This document shows, one piece after another, positions 16,815-29,740 of a stretch of 64,000 nt of DNA. Each line of letters opens with the position of its first letter. Within the stretch, counting starts at the first letter, position 1. Under the pieces are notes generated by a model that made no database searches, was not told where the DNA came from, and saw only the letters and a program-made list of their open reading frames with translations. The stretch comes from Paracoccus lichenicola (GTDB lineage: Bacteria > Pseudomonadota > Alphaproteobacteria > Rhodobacterales > Rhodobacteraceae): assembly GCF_009708075.1 (NCBI RefSeq), contig NZ_WMBT01000002.1:248001-312000 (forward strand), in the 5' to 3' direction. The position numbers and the translations under genes are program-made.

Positions 16815-18224
16815 TTATCCCGCCAGGGCGTCCGGCTGGACCTGGACGCCCGCCTCTCGGCGGTTGCGCAGTTCCTCGGCCACCAGGAAGGCCAGTTCCA
16901 GCGACTGGCTGGCGTTCAGGCGCGGGTCGCAGGCGGTGTGGTAACGGTCCGACAGATCCTCGTCGGTGACGGCGCGGACGCCGCCGGTGCATTCGGTCAC
17001 GTCCTTGCCGGTCATCTCGAAATGCACGCCGCCGGGGATGGTGCCTTCCGCCTTGTGGACGGCGAAGAATTCCCGCACCTCGCGCAGGATCGAATCGAAG
17101 GCTCGCGTCTTGTAGCCGGAGGACGACTTGATGACGTTGCCGTGCATCGGGTCGCAGGACCAGACGACATTCGCGCCCTCGGCCTGCACGGTCTGCACCA
17201 GGCGCGGCAGGTGGTCGCCCACCTTGCCCGCCCCGAAGCGCGCGATCAGCGTCAGCCGCCCCGGTTCGTTTTCCGGGTTCAGCTTGGCCATCAGCGCCTT
17301 GAGGTCGTCCGCCGTGGTCGTGGGTCCGCATTTCAGGCCGATGGGGTTCTGCACGCCCCGGCAGAATTCGACATGCGCGCCGTCCACCTGGCGGGTGCGG
17401 TCGCCGATCCAGATCATGTGGCCCGAACCCGCCACAGGCAGGCCGGTGGTCGAATCGACGCGGGCCAAGGCTTCTTCGTATTCCAGCAGCAGCGCCTCGT
17501 GGCTGGTGTAGAAATCGACCTTGGACAGCTGGTGCGCGGTGTCGGAATTGACGCCGGCTGCCTGCATGAAGGCCATGGCGTCAGCAATGCGCCCCGCGAT
17601 GTCGCGGTATTTCGCGGCCTCGGGTCCGCCCACGAAATCGGCGATCCAGCTTTGGACGCGGTGCATGTCGGCAAAACCGCCCGTGGAAAACGCCCGCAGC
17701 AGGTTCAGGGACGCCGCCGCCTGCGTATAAGCCGCCAGCATCCGCTGCGGATCGGGAATGCGCGATTCTGCCGTGAAGTCGAAGCCGTTGATGATGTCGC
17801 CGCGATACGAGGGCAGCTCGACCCCGTTCATCACCTCGGTCGGCGCGCTGCGGGGCTTGGCGAACTGGCCCGCCATGCGGCCCACCTTGATCACCGGCAT
17901 CTGCGCGCCCCAGGTCAGCACCACGGCCATCTGCAACAGCACCTTGAAGGTGTCGCGGATGTTGTCGGCGCTGAATTCGGCGAAACTTTCTGCGCAATCG
18001 CCGCCTTGCAGCAGGAAGGCCTTGCCTTCCGCCGCCAGGGCAAGCTGGGCCTTCAGGCGCCGCGCCTCGCCCGCAAAGACCAGGGGGGGATAGCGGCGCA
18101 ACTGCGCCTCGACCGCCTGAAGGGCCACAGGGTCGGTATAATCCGGCATCTGGACGCGGGGATAGGCGCGCCAGCCGGCCTTGTCCCAGCTTTGGGTGGC
18201 GGTCTTGCGGTTCTCCTGCGTCAT
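16815..18224 (-). CDS. Class II 3-deoxy-7-phosphoheptulonate (DAHP) synthase
   Basis: First enzyme of the shikimate pathway, condensing phosphoenolpyruvate with erythrose 4-phosphate. The 469-residue length and sequence place it in the class II (plant/Mycobacterium-like) type, not the AroFGH type: [10 protein letters not shown] near the start, [40 protein letters not shown] and WSCDPMHGN are class II blocks carrying the metal Cys/His and substrate residues. The frame stays open to 18761, but ATG 18224 is preceded by AAGGAG and gives the family N-terminus. Divergent from the GlxA-like regulator. Confidence 0.95.
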   Translation of the reverse strand: MTQENRKTATQSWDKAGWRAYPRVQMPDYTDPVALQAVEAQLRRYPPLVFAGEARRLKAQLALAAEGKAFLLQGGDCAESFAEFSADNIRDTFKVLLQMAVVLTWGAQMPVIKVGRMAGQFAKPRSAPTEVMNGVELPSYRGDIINGFDFTAESRIPDPQRMLAAYTQAAASLNLLRAFSTGGFADMHRVQSWIADFVGGPEAAKYRDIAGRIADAMAFMQAAGVNSDTAHQLSKVDFYTSHEALLLEYEEALARVDSTTGLPVAGSGHMIWIGDRTRQVDGAHVEFCRGVQNPIGLKCGPTTTADDLKALMAKLNPENEPGRLTLIARFGAGKVGDHLPRLVQTVQAEGANVVWSCDPMHGNVIKSSSGYKTRAFDSILREVREFFAVHKAEGTIPGGVHFEMTGKDVTECTGGVRAVTDEDLSDRYHTACDPRLNASQSLELAFLVAEELRNRREAGVQVQPDALAG

Positions 18225-18369
18225 GGCACGCACTCCTTGGGAAATGGTCGTGACGGTATAGACGGGATGAGGGCAAAGGAAAAGCCGGACTGCATGGTCC
18301 CTGCCCCCTCTTGCGGCGACCCCGAATCCCTGATGATGTCGTGCGATCACGCGCGCAAAGACTGCCCCC

Positions 18370-19347
18370 ATGCCATCCGACAAGCCCCGCCGGTTCACGT
18401 TCCTGCTGCTGGACCGTTTCACCATGCTGCCCTTTACCGCGGCGATCGAGCCGCTGCGCCTGGCCAACCGCGCGGCGGGCCGGACGCTGTATGGCTGGCG
18501 GCTGGTCGGGCCGGGCCAGGACCACGCCACATGCTCGAACGGGGCGCGGGTCGTGCTGGACGCGTCGATCGAGGTGGAAACCCCGGCGGAACGCGACGAC
18601 GTGGTGATCGTCTGCGGCGGCACGGACATCGCGCGGACCGCGACAAGGCCGGTGCTGAACTGGCTGCGCAAGCAGGCGCGCGGGGGCGCGACCATGGGGG
18701 GCGTCTGCACCGGCGCGTGGGTCCTGGCCGAGGCGGGCTTGCTGGACGGGCGCAAGGCCACGATCCATTGGGAAAACCACGACGGCTTCGCCGAGGCCTT
18801 TCCTCAGGTGGACCTGTATCGCTCGGTCTTCGTGAACGACGGCAACCGGCTGACGGCTGCGGGCGGCACGTCGTCCATCGACCTGATGCTGCACCTGATC
18901 GCCGAGGCTCATGGCGACGCCCTGGCGACCGAGGTGGCCGACCAGATGCTGCACACCGCCATCCGCACCGACCAGGACCGGCAACGGCTGTCGATCCCCA
19001 CCCGGATCGGCGTCCGCCATCCGCGCCTGGCCGCCGTGATCGCGCGGATGGAATCGAACCTGGAGGAGCCGATCAGCCCTGCCCGACTGGCGGCGGATGC
19101 GGGCATGTCCACGCGGCAACTGGAACGGCTGTTCCGCCGATACCTGAACCGCAGCCCGAAACGCTATTACATGGAAACGCGGCTGGCGCGCGCGCGCAAC
19201 CTGCTGATGCAGACCGAAATGCCCATCATCGAGATCGCGCTGGCATCAGGCTTTTCCAGCCCGTCGCATTTCTCGAAATGCTACCGCGCGTTCTATGGCA
19301 GCACGCCTTATCGAGAGCGCGGGACCGGGGCTGCCGCATCCGCATAG
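18370..19347 (+). CDS. GlxA-family transcriptional regulator (DJ-1/PfpI plus AraC HTH)
   Basis: 325-residue regulator with an N-terminal DJ-1/PfpI-like amidotransferase-fold domain (about 8-190; [19 protein letters not shown] holds the Cys) and a C-terminal AraC/XylS DNA-binding domain (about 225-320; [20 protein letters not shown] and [20 protein letters not shown] are the two helix-turn-helix motifs). Related proteins control glycine betaine, carnitine or quaternary-amine catabolism genes, but no such genes neighbour it here. It ends 4 bases before a strong bidirectional terminator. Confidence 0.88.
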   Translation: MPSDKPRRFTFLLLDRFTMLPFTAAIEPLRLANRAAGRTLYGWRLVGPGQDHATCSNGARVVLDASIEVETPAERDDVVIVCGGTDIARTATRPVLNWLRKQARGGATMGGVCTGAWVLAEAGLLDGRKATIHWENHDGFAEAFPQVDLYRSVFVNDGNRLTAAGGTSSIDLMLHLIAEAHGDALATEVADQMLHTAIRTDQDRQRLSIPTRIGVRHPRLAAVIARMESNLEEPISPARLAADAGMSTRQLERLFRRYLNRSPKRYYMETRLARARNLLMQTEMPIIEIALASGFSSPSHFSKCYRAFYGSTPYRERGTGAAASA

Positions 19348-19350
19348 AAA

Positions 19351-19380
19351 AACCCCGGCGCGGGGTGCCGCGCCGGGGTT
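19351..19380. terminator. Bidirectional terminator between the glxA-like gene and atpC
   Basis: Perfect 13-bp stem AACCCCGGCGCGG (19351-19363) and CCGCGCCGGGGTT (19368-19380) with a 4-base loop, flanked by an A-run on the left and TTT on the right. Placed between convergent genes, so it can stop both transcripts. Confidence 0.85.
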
Positions 19381-19399
19381 TGTCAGGGATCGGACCGGA

Positions 19400-19849
19400 T
19401 CAGCTTGGAACGGTGGACTGGTTCGGATCGAGGCCAACATGGGTGCCCAGGGCCTCCATGTCCGCCAGCAGCTTGGCGGCGGCGGTGACGACATCCTCGC
19501 CCACCGAGTCGCGGCGGCTTTCGGCGGCGCGGCGGTTGCGATGCGCATCCGCCATCATCTCGTTGAAGACGGCTTGGGTCAGTTCCCCGCGCGCATGGCC
19601 GCGTTCGGCCAGCAGGCTGACCGAATCGGGACCGATCTCGACAAAGCCGCCGGTCACGGCGAAATCACTCGCCGACCCGTCGGCGCCGATCACCGTGACC
19701 AGGCCGGGCCGCAGTGTGACGATGGTCGGCGCATGGCCGGGCATGGCGGTCAGGTCGCCATCCGTGCCCGGCAGGCGCACCTCGCGCACCGCGACGGAAA
19801 CCAGTCTCCGTTCCGGCGACACGAGGTCGAACTGCATGGTATCGGCCAT
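19400..19849 (-). CDS. atpC: F1 ATP synthase epsilon subunit
   Basis: 149-residue central-stalk subunit of F1F0 ATP synthase. The beta-sandwich domain carries FDLVSPERRLVS and LPGTDGDLTAMPGHAPTIVTLRPG, the family hallmark. The C-terminal helical region is short, as in alphaproteobacteria. Last gene of atpHAGDC, 9 bases after atpD. Start could alternatively be Met5. Confidence 0.93.
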   Translation of the reverse strand: MADTMQFDLVSPERRLVSVAVREVRLPGTDGDLTAMPGHAPTIVTLRPGLVTVIGADGSASDFAVTGGFVEIGPDSVSLLAERGHARGELTQAVFNEMMADAHRNRRAAESRRDSVGEDVVTAAAKLLADMEALGTHVGLDPNQSTVPS

Positions 19850-19858
19850 CCTGCCCCC

Positions 19859-22179
<2,321 letters not shown>

Positions 22180-22191
22180 CTATTCCCCCTC

Positions 22192-23726
<1,535 letters not shown>

Positions 23727-23727
<1 letters not shown>

Positions 23728-24293
23728 TATCCGACCTCTTTCATAGCATTCTGGAGGGAGGCAAGCTTCGAGCGGATCGAGCTGTCGATCATCTGCGAGC
23801 CTAGCTTGACGATCATGCCGCCGATGAGGGTTTCATCGACGCGCGTGTTCAGTTTGACGATCTTGCCCGACTTCAGGGCCAGCGTGTCGCGCAGGCGCGC
23901 CTGCTGCTCGCCGGTCAGCGCGACCGCGCTTGTGACATCGGCCGTGACCTCGCCGCGTTCCACGGCAATCCGGTCCTGCAACTGGCGCACCAGTTGCGGC
24001 AGCACGAACAGGCGGCGGTTCCGGGCCATCAGTTGCAGCGTGTTCGACAGCACCGGCGACAGGCCCATCTTCTGCGCCACGGCACCGATGGCGCGGGCCT
24101 GGTCGTCGCGGGTGTAAAGGGGCGAACTGATCAGGCTGTGCAGATCCGCGCTGTCATGCAGCGCCGTGCCCAGATCCTCGGTCTGCCGGGCCAGGGCGTC
24201 CAGGCCCCCGTCTTCCTTGACGATGTCGAAGACGGCCTGCGCATAGCGCCCGGCGATGCTCTGGGACATGGAAACAGAGTTGGCCACGGTCAT
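23727..24293 (-). CDS. atpH: F1 ATP synthase delta subunit
   Basis: 188-residue peripheral-stalk subunit (OSCP-like) linking F1 to F0. [17 protein letters not shown] and the C-terminal [21 protein letters not shown] are family blocks. First gene of atpHAGDC; the F0 genes are not in this window, as is common in alphaproteobacteria. Start at 24293 has an AAAGG immediately before it; an alternative start at Met9 (24269) cannot be excluded. Confidence 0.93.
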
Positions 24294-24751
24294 CCTTTAC
24301 GGTTTGCGCAAGCCCCGCTGGCGGGCCGGGCGTTCGTCCGGTCTGTCGCGGGGTGCGGGTCGCGTTCGCACGGCCTTTGGGACCGTCATGAAATCTGCGG
24401 CGTCTCTAGCAGGTGAAATCGGCCCGGGCAACCGGCTAGCGCACGGAAATGAGAAGGATTGCGACCTTCGGATCGCAACGGCACCCGCAGCACGGGCGGC
24501 ATCGCGGCGCCGAAGCGAAGAACGCTTGCCGCGGGACCGGTCCTTCGCAGTTGCAGCATGGATCGCGTGAACAACCCGGCGTGACCTGCCACCCATGCAG
24601 GTGACGCGCCACGCCGGGACTACTGGCAACGATACAAGGCAGGCGTTTTTCCGGTTCCAGGCGATGCCGAACGCGGCGAAACGGAAGACTCGTTAACGGC
24701 AGGCCACCAGATACAGGCTTCATATAGGCGACTTTGCTGCACTGCGGCAGT
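24294..24751. other. 458-bp gene-free region with a long hairpin
   Basis: Upstream of the atp operon and downstream of the methyltransferase gene (both minus strand). It should contain the atp promoter; TTGCCC with TAGAGA 17 bases on, read on the minus strand around 24409-24437, is only a weak candidate. No credible ORF. The one clear structure is a two-part hairpin at 24575-24618. No match to tmRNA, SRP RNA or tRNA was recognised. Confidence 0.5.
24575..24618. other. Long imperfect hairpin in the atp upstream region
   Basis: Outer 9-bp arms CCCGGCGTG (24575-24583) and CACGCCGGG (24610-24618) enclose inner 6-bp arms ACCTGC (24584-24589) and GCAGGT (24597-24602) with a 7-base asymmetric bulge. 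It may be part of a small RNA or a terminator for the methyltransferase transcript; no T-run follows. Confidence 0.45.
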
Positions 24752-25582
24752 TCACCTTATGGACAGGTCCTGATCGATTCGGGCCGGCTGCCGGTCATTT
24801 TCTTGCAGATGCTGCAAGTTTCGCCCCGCAGGCGCACGGGTCGGACGCGGCCTGACGACGCCATCCAGGATCTCCAGCGGGCTTGGCACGTGGACGCGCA
24901 GGTCAGGTCCCAGGGGGGCGCGAACCTGCTTGGTCAACTCGATCAGCACCACGCCCGCGATCAGCACCCGGCTGATGCGCGCGCCCGTGCGTTCCCACAT
25001 CTGCGCGCTGCCCAGCCAGAAGCGGCGGTCCGAGGGCGGGATATACACCGCCGAGCCGTGCCAGTCGGGCACGAAGCCCGCGCGGCGCGCCTGCGTCTCG
25101 ATCTGCCCGGTGGTGTAGCTGCGCCCGAAACCGAAGGGCGTGCGGTCGGATGCCGCCCACAGCCCCGCGCGGTTCGGCACCATGACCATCATCCGCCCGC
25201 CGGGACCGAGCACGCGCCAGGCCTCGGCCAGCAGGGCGGCGGGATCGTCGCTGGTCTCCAGCCCGTGAAGAAGCACCAGCCGGTCCACGCTGCCGGTTTC
25301 CAGCGGCCAGGCGGTCTCGTCGCACAGGACGCTGTGATTGGGCATCCCGGCGGGCCAGGCCATCACCCCCTGCGGGCCGGGCATCAGCGCCGTGACGCGC
25401 CGCGCCGTCGGCAGATAGGGTCTCAGCATCGGGGCGGCGAAGCCGAAGCCCGCGACGTTCATGCCGGTGCAGCCCCCGGGCGGCCAGCGCGTCATCAGCC
25501 GGTCGCGCAGGATGCGCTGGACGACGCGCCCAAGCGCGCGCTGGTAATAGAAGCTGCGGAGATCGGCGATATCGTGGTGCAT
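24752..25582 (-). CDS. Class I SAM-dependent methyltransferase, unknown substrate
   Basis: 276-residue type-11 methyltransferase. The SAM site is atypical in sequence (NVAGFGFAAPMLRPYL instead of a clean GxGxG) but the acidic block CDETAWPLETGSVDRLVLLHGLE and the post-motif VLGPGGRMMVMVPN are those of the family. The C-terminal part is basic and has a hydrophobic stretch near 200-215. It starts 52 bases from gloB, divergently; in related genomes this gene sits beside gloB, but its substrate is unknown. Confidence 0.8.
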   Translation of the reverse strand: MHHDIADLRSFYYQRALGRVVQRILRDRLMTRWPPGGCTGMNVAGFGFAAPMLRPYLPTARRVTALMPGPQGVMAWPAGMPNHSVLCDETAWPLETGSVDRLVLLHGLETSDDPAALLAEAWRVLGPGGRMMVMVPNRAGLWAASDRTPFGFGRSYTTGQIETQARRAGFVPDWHGSAVYIPPSDRRFWLGSAQMWERTGARISRVLIAGVVLIELTKQVRAPLGPDLRVHVPSPLEILDGVVRPRPTRAPAGRNLQHLQENDRQPARIDQDLSIR

Positions 25583-25640
25583 TGCGCCCCGGCCCGGCTT
25601 TTGACAGGCTCGACCTCATCACAGGAAAGGGATTTTGCCA

Positions 25641-26387
25641 ATGCCGCTGGAACTGGTCACGCTGCGCTGCCGCCAGGACAACTATGCCTATCTGCTGCAT
25701 GGCGACGAGGGCACGGTCCTGATCGACGCCCCCGAAGCCGCGCCGGTCCTGCGCGACCTTCAGGCGCGGGACTGGGGCCTGTCGGCGATCCTGCTGACCC
25801 ATCATCATGGCGATCACGTCGATGGCGTGGCGGAACTGGTGCGCGAAACCGGGGCGATGGTGATCGGCGCAGCGGCGGATGCGCACCGCCTGCCGCCTCT
25901 GGACCTGCGGATCACGCCGGGCGAGCCGCTGGAAGCCCTGGGCGAGCCGGTCGAGATCATCGACGTTCCCGGCCACACCGTCGGCCACGTCGCCTTCCAT
26001 TTCCCCCAATCGGGCTATGCCTTCACCGCCGACAGCCTGATGGCCCTTGGCTGCGGCCGCCTGTTCGAGGGAACGGCCGCGATGATGTGGGACAGCCTGT
26101 CGCGCCTGAACGCCCTGCCCGCCGATACGCTGATCTGCTCGGGCCACGATTACTGCGCGGGCAACGGCGCCTTCGCCCTGTCGGTTGATCCCGGCAACCA
26201 GGCGCTGCGCGACCGGCTGGCGGCGGTCCAAGAGGCGCGCCAGCCCTGCGCGCCTGCCACCCTGGCCCTGGAACGCGACACCAACCCCTTCCTGCGCGTC
26301 GCGGCGCTGCGCGCCCCCCTGGGGATGGAAAACGCCCCCGACGCCGAGGTCTTCGCGCGTCTTCGATCCATGAAGGACGCGTTCTGA
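25641..26387 (+). CDS. gloB: Hydroxyacylglutathione hydrolase (glyoxalase II)
   Basis: 248-residue metallo-beta-lactamase fold enzyme that hydrolyses S-lactoylglutathione to D-lactate in methylglyoxal detoxification. Metal motif LTHHHGDHVDG (THxHxDH), then VPGHTVGHVAF, FTADSLMALGCGRLFEG, and CSGHDY supply the binuclear site and GloB-specific glycine/lysine region. A TTG two codons upstream is possible, but ATG 25641 with AGGAAAGGGA upstream is preferred. Confidence 0.94.
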   Translation: MPLELVTLRCRQDNYAYLLHGDEGTVLIDAPEAAPVLRDLQARDWGLSAILLTHHHGDHVDGVAELVRETGAMVIGAAADAHRLPPLDLRITPGEPLEALGEPVEIIDVPGHTVGHVAFHFPQSGYAFTADSLMALGCGRLFEGTAAMMWDSLSRLNALPADTLICSGHDYCAGNGAFALSVDPGNQALRDRLAAVQEARQPCAPATLALERDTNPFLRVAALRAPLGMENAPDAEVFARLRSMKDAF

Positions 26388-26599
26388 CGGGCAAGTGAAA
26401 AGCCCCGCTTCGCGAGCCGCGCTTGAAATTCGCGCGGCGGCGCATCACATCTGCCTCAACCGTGGGAAAATCGTGGCATCCGCGTGAAAAAGCACTTGAT
26501 GCCGACCGAATTCCACCAAATCTTAACTGTATCGTGACAGTCTGGGCAGGTGGGCACAAGATATGCCCATACCGCCAGCCGACTGGACAGGAGACGACC

Positions 26600-28921
26600 G
26601 TGCCAAGTTTCTCGACCTCCCTGGAACAGGCCATTCACCAGGCGCTTGCGCTGGCGAACGAACATCGACACGAGCTTGCCACGCTCGAACACCTGCTGCT
26701 GGCCCTGACCGAGGAACCGGACGCGGTCAAGGTGATGCGGGCCTGCAACGTCGATCTGGATGAATTGCGCAAGCTGTTGATCGACTTCATCGAAGACGAT
26801 CTTTCGACCCTCATCACCGATGTCGAAGGATCCGAGGCCGTGCCCACCGCCGCCTTCCAGCGGGTGATCCAGCGCGCCGCGATCCATGTCCAAAGCTCGG
26901 GCCGGCAAGAGGTGACGGGCGCCAACGTGCTGGTCGCGATCTTCGCCGAACGCGAATCCAACGCGGCCTTCTTCCTGCAGGAAATGGACATGACCCGTTA
27001 CGACGCGGTCAACTTCATCGCGCATGGCGTGGCCAAGAACCCGTCCTTCAACGAAAACCGCAAGGTCGTGGGGTCGGACGAACCCGAACAGAAGCAGGCC
27101 GAGGCCGCGCCCGAATCCAAGGACGAAACCGCCCTTGGCAAGTACTGCGTCGATCTGAACGCCAAGTCGAAAAAGGGCGACGTGGACCCCCTGATCGGCC
27201 GCGAGCCTGAGGTCGAACGGGCCATCCAGGTCCTGTGCCGCCGCCGCAAGAACAACCCGCTGCTGGTGGGCGATCCGGGCGTCGGCAAGACCGCCATCGC
27301 CGAAGGCCTGGCGCTGAAGATCACGCGCGGGGAAACCCCCGACGTGCTGGCAGGCGCCACGATCTTTTCGCTGGACATGGGCGCGCTGCTGGCGGGCACC
27401 CGCTATCGCGGCGACTTCGAGGAACGCCTGAAGGCCGTCGTGAAGGAGCTTGAGAACCACCCCGACGCGATCCTGTTCATCGACGAGATCCACACGGTGA
27501 TCGGCGCGGGCGCGACCTCGGGCGGGGCGATGGATGCGTCGAACCTGCTGAAACCGGCTTTGTCGGGCGGCAAGCTGCGCTGCATGGGATCGACCACCTA
27601 CAAGGAGTTCCGGCAGCACTTCGAAAAGGACCGCGCCCTGTCGCGCCGGTTCCAGAAGATCGACGTGAACGAGCCTTCGGTGGCCGACACCATCAAGATC
27701 CTGATGGGCCTGAAGCCCTCCTTCGAGAAGCACCACGACCTGCGCTATACCAACGAGGCGATCAAGTCGGCGGTGGAACTGGCCAGCCGCTACATCAACG
27801 ACCGCAAGCTGCCCGACAGCGCCATCGACGTGATCGACGAGGCGGGCGCGGCCCAGCACCTGGTCAGCGAAAGCAAGCGGCGCAAGACGATTTCCCCCAA
27901 GGAGATCGAGGCCGTGGTGGCCAAGATCGCCCGCATCCCGCCCAAGAACGTCAGCAAGGACGATGCCGAGGTTCTGCGGGACCTGGAAGCGACGCTCAAG
28001 CGCGTGGTCTTCGGCCAGGATGCGGCGATCACCGCGCTGTCCTCGGCCATCAAGCTGGCGCGGGCGGGGTTGCGAGAGCCTGAAAAGCCCATCGGCAACT
28101 ATCTGTTCGCCGGACCCACGGGCGTGGGCAAGACCGAGGTCGCCAAGCAGTTGGCCTCGACCCTGGGCGTCGAGCTGCTGCGCTTCGACATGTCGGAATA
28201 CATGGAAAAGCACGCGGTTTCCCGCCTGATCGGCGCGCCTCCGGGCTATGTCGGCTTTGACCAGGGCGGGATGCTGACCGACGGCGTGGATCAGCACCCC
28301 CATTGCGTGCTGCTGCTGGACGAGATCGAGAAGGCGCACCCTGATGTCTACAACATCCTGCTGCAGGTGATGGACCACGGGAAACTGACCGACCACAACG
28401 GCCGTCAGGTGGATTTCCGCAACGTGATCCTGATCATGACCTCGAACGCGGGCGCGTCCGACATGCAGAAGGCCGCGATCGGTTTCGGCCGCGACAAGCG
28501 CGAGGGCGAGGATACCGCCGCCATCGAGCGGACCTTCACGCCCGAATTCCGCAACCGCCTGGACGCGATCATCAGCTTTGCCGCGCTGTCGCGCGACGTG
28601 GTGGTCCATGTGGTCGAGAAGTTCGTGCTGCAACTGGAAGCGCAGCTGATGGACCGCAATGTCCACATCGAGCTGACCGCTGAGGCCGCCGACTGGCTGG
28701 CCGAAAAGGGTTACGACGACAAGATGGGCGCCCGTCCCCTGGGCCGCGTGATCCAGGAACACATCAAGAAGCCGCTGGCCGAGGAACTGCTGTTCGGCCG
28801 GCTGACCAAGGGCGGCGTGGTCCGCGTGAAGATCGAGGACGACAAGCCCGCCTTCGACATCACCGGTCCCGACGCCCCGCGCATCGGCAAGTCCAAGACG
28901 CCGCTGCTGACGGCGGAGTGA
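26600..28921 (+). CDS. clpA: ATP-dependent Clp protease ATP-binding subunit ClpA
   Basis: 773-residue AAA+ unfoldase partner of ClpP. The N-domain (1-140) begins PSFSTSLEQAIHQALALANE; the first AAA module has Walker A GDPGVGKT (K230), and the second GPTGVGKTEVAK with DEIEKAHPDVYN as Walker B. The ClpP-docking IGF loop is present as AAIGFGRD. GTG 26600 preceded by CAGGAG is the start; the frame remains open upstream to 26423 but those codons do not resemble ClpA. No clpS precedes it in this window. A strong terminator follows. Confidence 0.96.
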   Translation: MPSFSTSLEQAIHQALALANEHRHELATLEHLLLALTEEPDAVKVMRACNVDLDELRKLLIDFIEDDLSTLITDVEGSEAVPTAAFQRVIQRAAIHVQSSGRQEVTGANVLVAIFAERESNAAFFLQEMDMTRYDAVNFIAHGVAKNPSFNENRKVVGSDEPEQKQAEAAPESKDETALGKYCVDLNAKSKKGDVDPLIGREPEVERAIQVLCRRRKNNPLLVGDPGVGKTAIAEGLALKITRGETPDVLAGATIFSLDMGALLAGTRYRGDFEERLKAVVKELENHPDAILFIDEIHTVIGAGATSGGAMDASNLLKPALSGGKLRCMGSTTYKEFRQHFEKDRALSRRFQKIDVNEPSVADTIKILMGLKPSFEKHHDLRYTNEAIKSAVELASRYINDRKLPDSAIDVIDEAGAAQHLVSESKRRKTISPKEIEAVVAKIARIPPKNVSKDDAEVLRDLEATLKRVVFGQDAAITALSSAIKLARAGLREPEKPIGNYLFAGPTGVGKTEVAKQLASTLGVELLRFDMSEYMEKHAVSRLIGAPPGYVGFDQGGMLTDGVDQHPHCVLLLDEIEKAHPDVYNILLQVMDHGKLTDHNGRQVDFRNVILIMTSNAGASDMQKAAIGFGRDKREGEDTAAIERTFTPEFRNRLDAIISFAALSRDVVVHVVEKFVLQLEAQLMDRNVHIELTAEAADWLAEKGYDDKMGARPLGRVIQEHIKKPLAEELLFGRLTKGGVVRVKIEDDKPAFDITGPDAPRIGKSKTPLLTAE

Positions 28922-28940
28922 TCGCCTGACCTGACCTTGG

Positions 28941-28979
28941 AAGCCCCGCCCGACCCTGTCGCGGCGGGGCTTTCGTTTT
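28941..28979 (+). terminator. Rho-independent terminator after clpA
   Basis: Perfect 10-bp stem AAGCCCCGCC (28941-28950) and GGCGGGGCTT (28963-28972), followed by TCGTTTTG. It lies 20 bases past the clpA stop. Confidence 0.85.
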
Positions 28980-29104
28980 GAAGTGGCGCGATGCTTCCGC
29001 TCTCTGGGGGATTGCTTCCAGGCGATAGCTGTTCTCGTGGGGGCTTTCGTCTGCCGAAGGCGCGACGTTTCCGGCCCCCTCGACGGGGGTTGGAAACGCT
29101 CCCC

Positions 29105-29740
29105 TCAGGCCAGGCGCGCCGGAATCAGGCCGCGCAGGGCGTTGCCCATGAACAGATCCCCGGTCTCCAGATCGGCGGGCAACAGCCGCGCCTCTTGGAC
29201 TTGGCCCGTTTCGATCAGCGACTGGCGCAGCACGCCGGGCAGCAGCCCGCAATCCAGCGGCGGCGTCAGGAGCCGATCCTCCCGCCGCAGGAACAGGCTG
29301 GTGATGGTTCCCTCGCACACCTCGCCGCGTTCGTTCAGCAGGATCGCTTCGTCAATGCCACCCGGCAGCGCGGCGCGGGCGCGGTCATAGACCGGACGAT
29401 GCGAGGTCTTGATGCGCAGCCAGGGATCGCCGCTGTCCAGCCGCAGGGGCGACAGGACCACCCACCAAAAGCCCGGGTTTGGCCGCAGCGGCTGGTGCGT
29501 CACGCCGATCGTCCCCGCCGCATCCACGCTCAGCCGCGCCCGCAGGATCTGCCCGCGCGGCAGGCCAGCCAAGGCGCCCTCGACCGCCGCCCAGTCTAAA
29601 GAAAATCCCACCGCCGCGCAGTCCCGCCGCAGCCGGTCGCGGTGCAGCGGCCACAGCGCGATGCGGCCATCCGCCTCGGCCCGCATGGTCTCGAAGACGG
29701 TCAGCCCCTCGGGGACAGGTCCAGGAACGCGGCCTTGCAC
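29105..29740 (-). CDS. Class IV aminotransferase, probable aminodeoxychorismate lyase
   Basis: 211-residue fold-type IV PLP enzyme, short for the family. Motifs include TVFETMRA at the start, a catalytic-lysine candidate in LRIKTSHRPVYDRA, ILLNERGEVCEGTITSLFL and LLPGVLRQSLIE. Its location after pabB indicates the PabC role: releasing pyruvate from aminodeoxychorismate to yield p-aminobenzoate for folate. Two starts are possible: ATG 29755 and GTG 29740. GTG is preferred because GGAGGAA precedes it by six bases. Either overlaps the 3' end of pabB by about 40-55 bases, so translation is coupled. Confidence 0.8.
   Translation of the reverse strand: MQGRVPGPVPEGLTVFETMRAEADGRIALWPLHRDRLRRDCAAVGFSLDWAAVEGALAGLPRGQILRARLSVDAAGTIGVTHQPLRPNPGFWWVVLSPLRLDSGDPWLRIKTSHRPVYDRARAALPGGIDEAILLNERGEVCEGTITSLFLRREDRLLTPPLDCGLLPGVLRQSLIETGQVQEARLLPADLETGDLFMGNALRGLIPARLA

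Noticed and set aside
24297-24723. Short minus-strand ORFs in the atp upstream region
   Set aside because: No ribosome site, biased composition typical of GC-rich shadow frames, no motifs.
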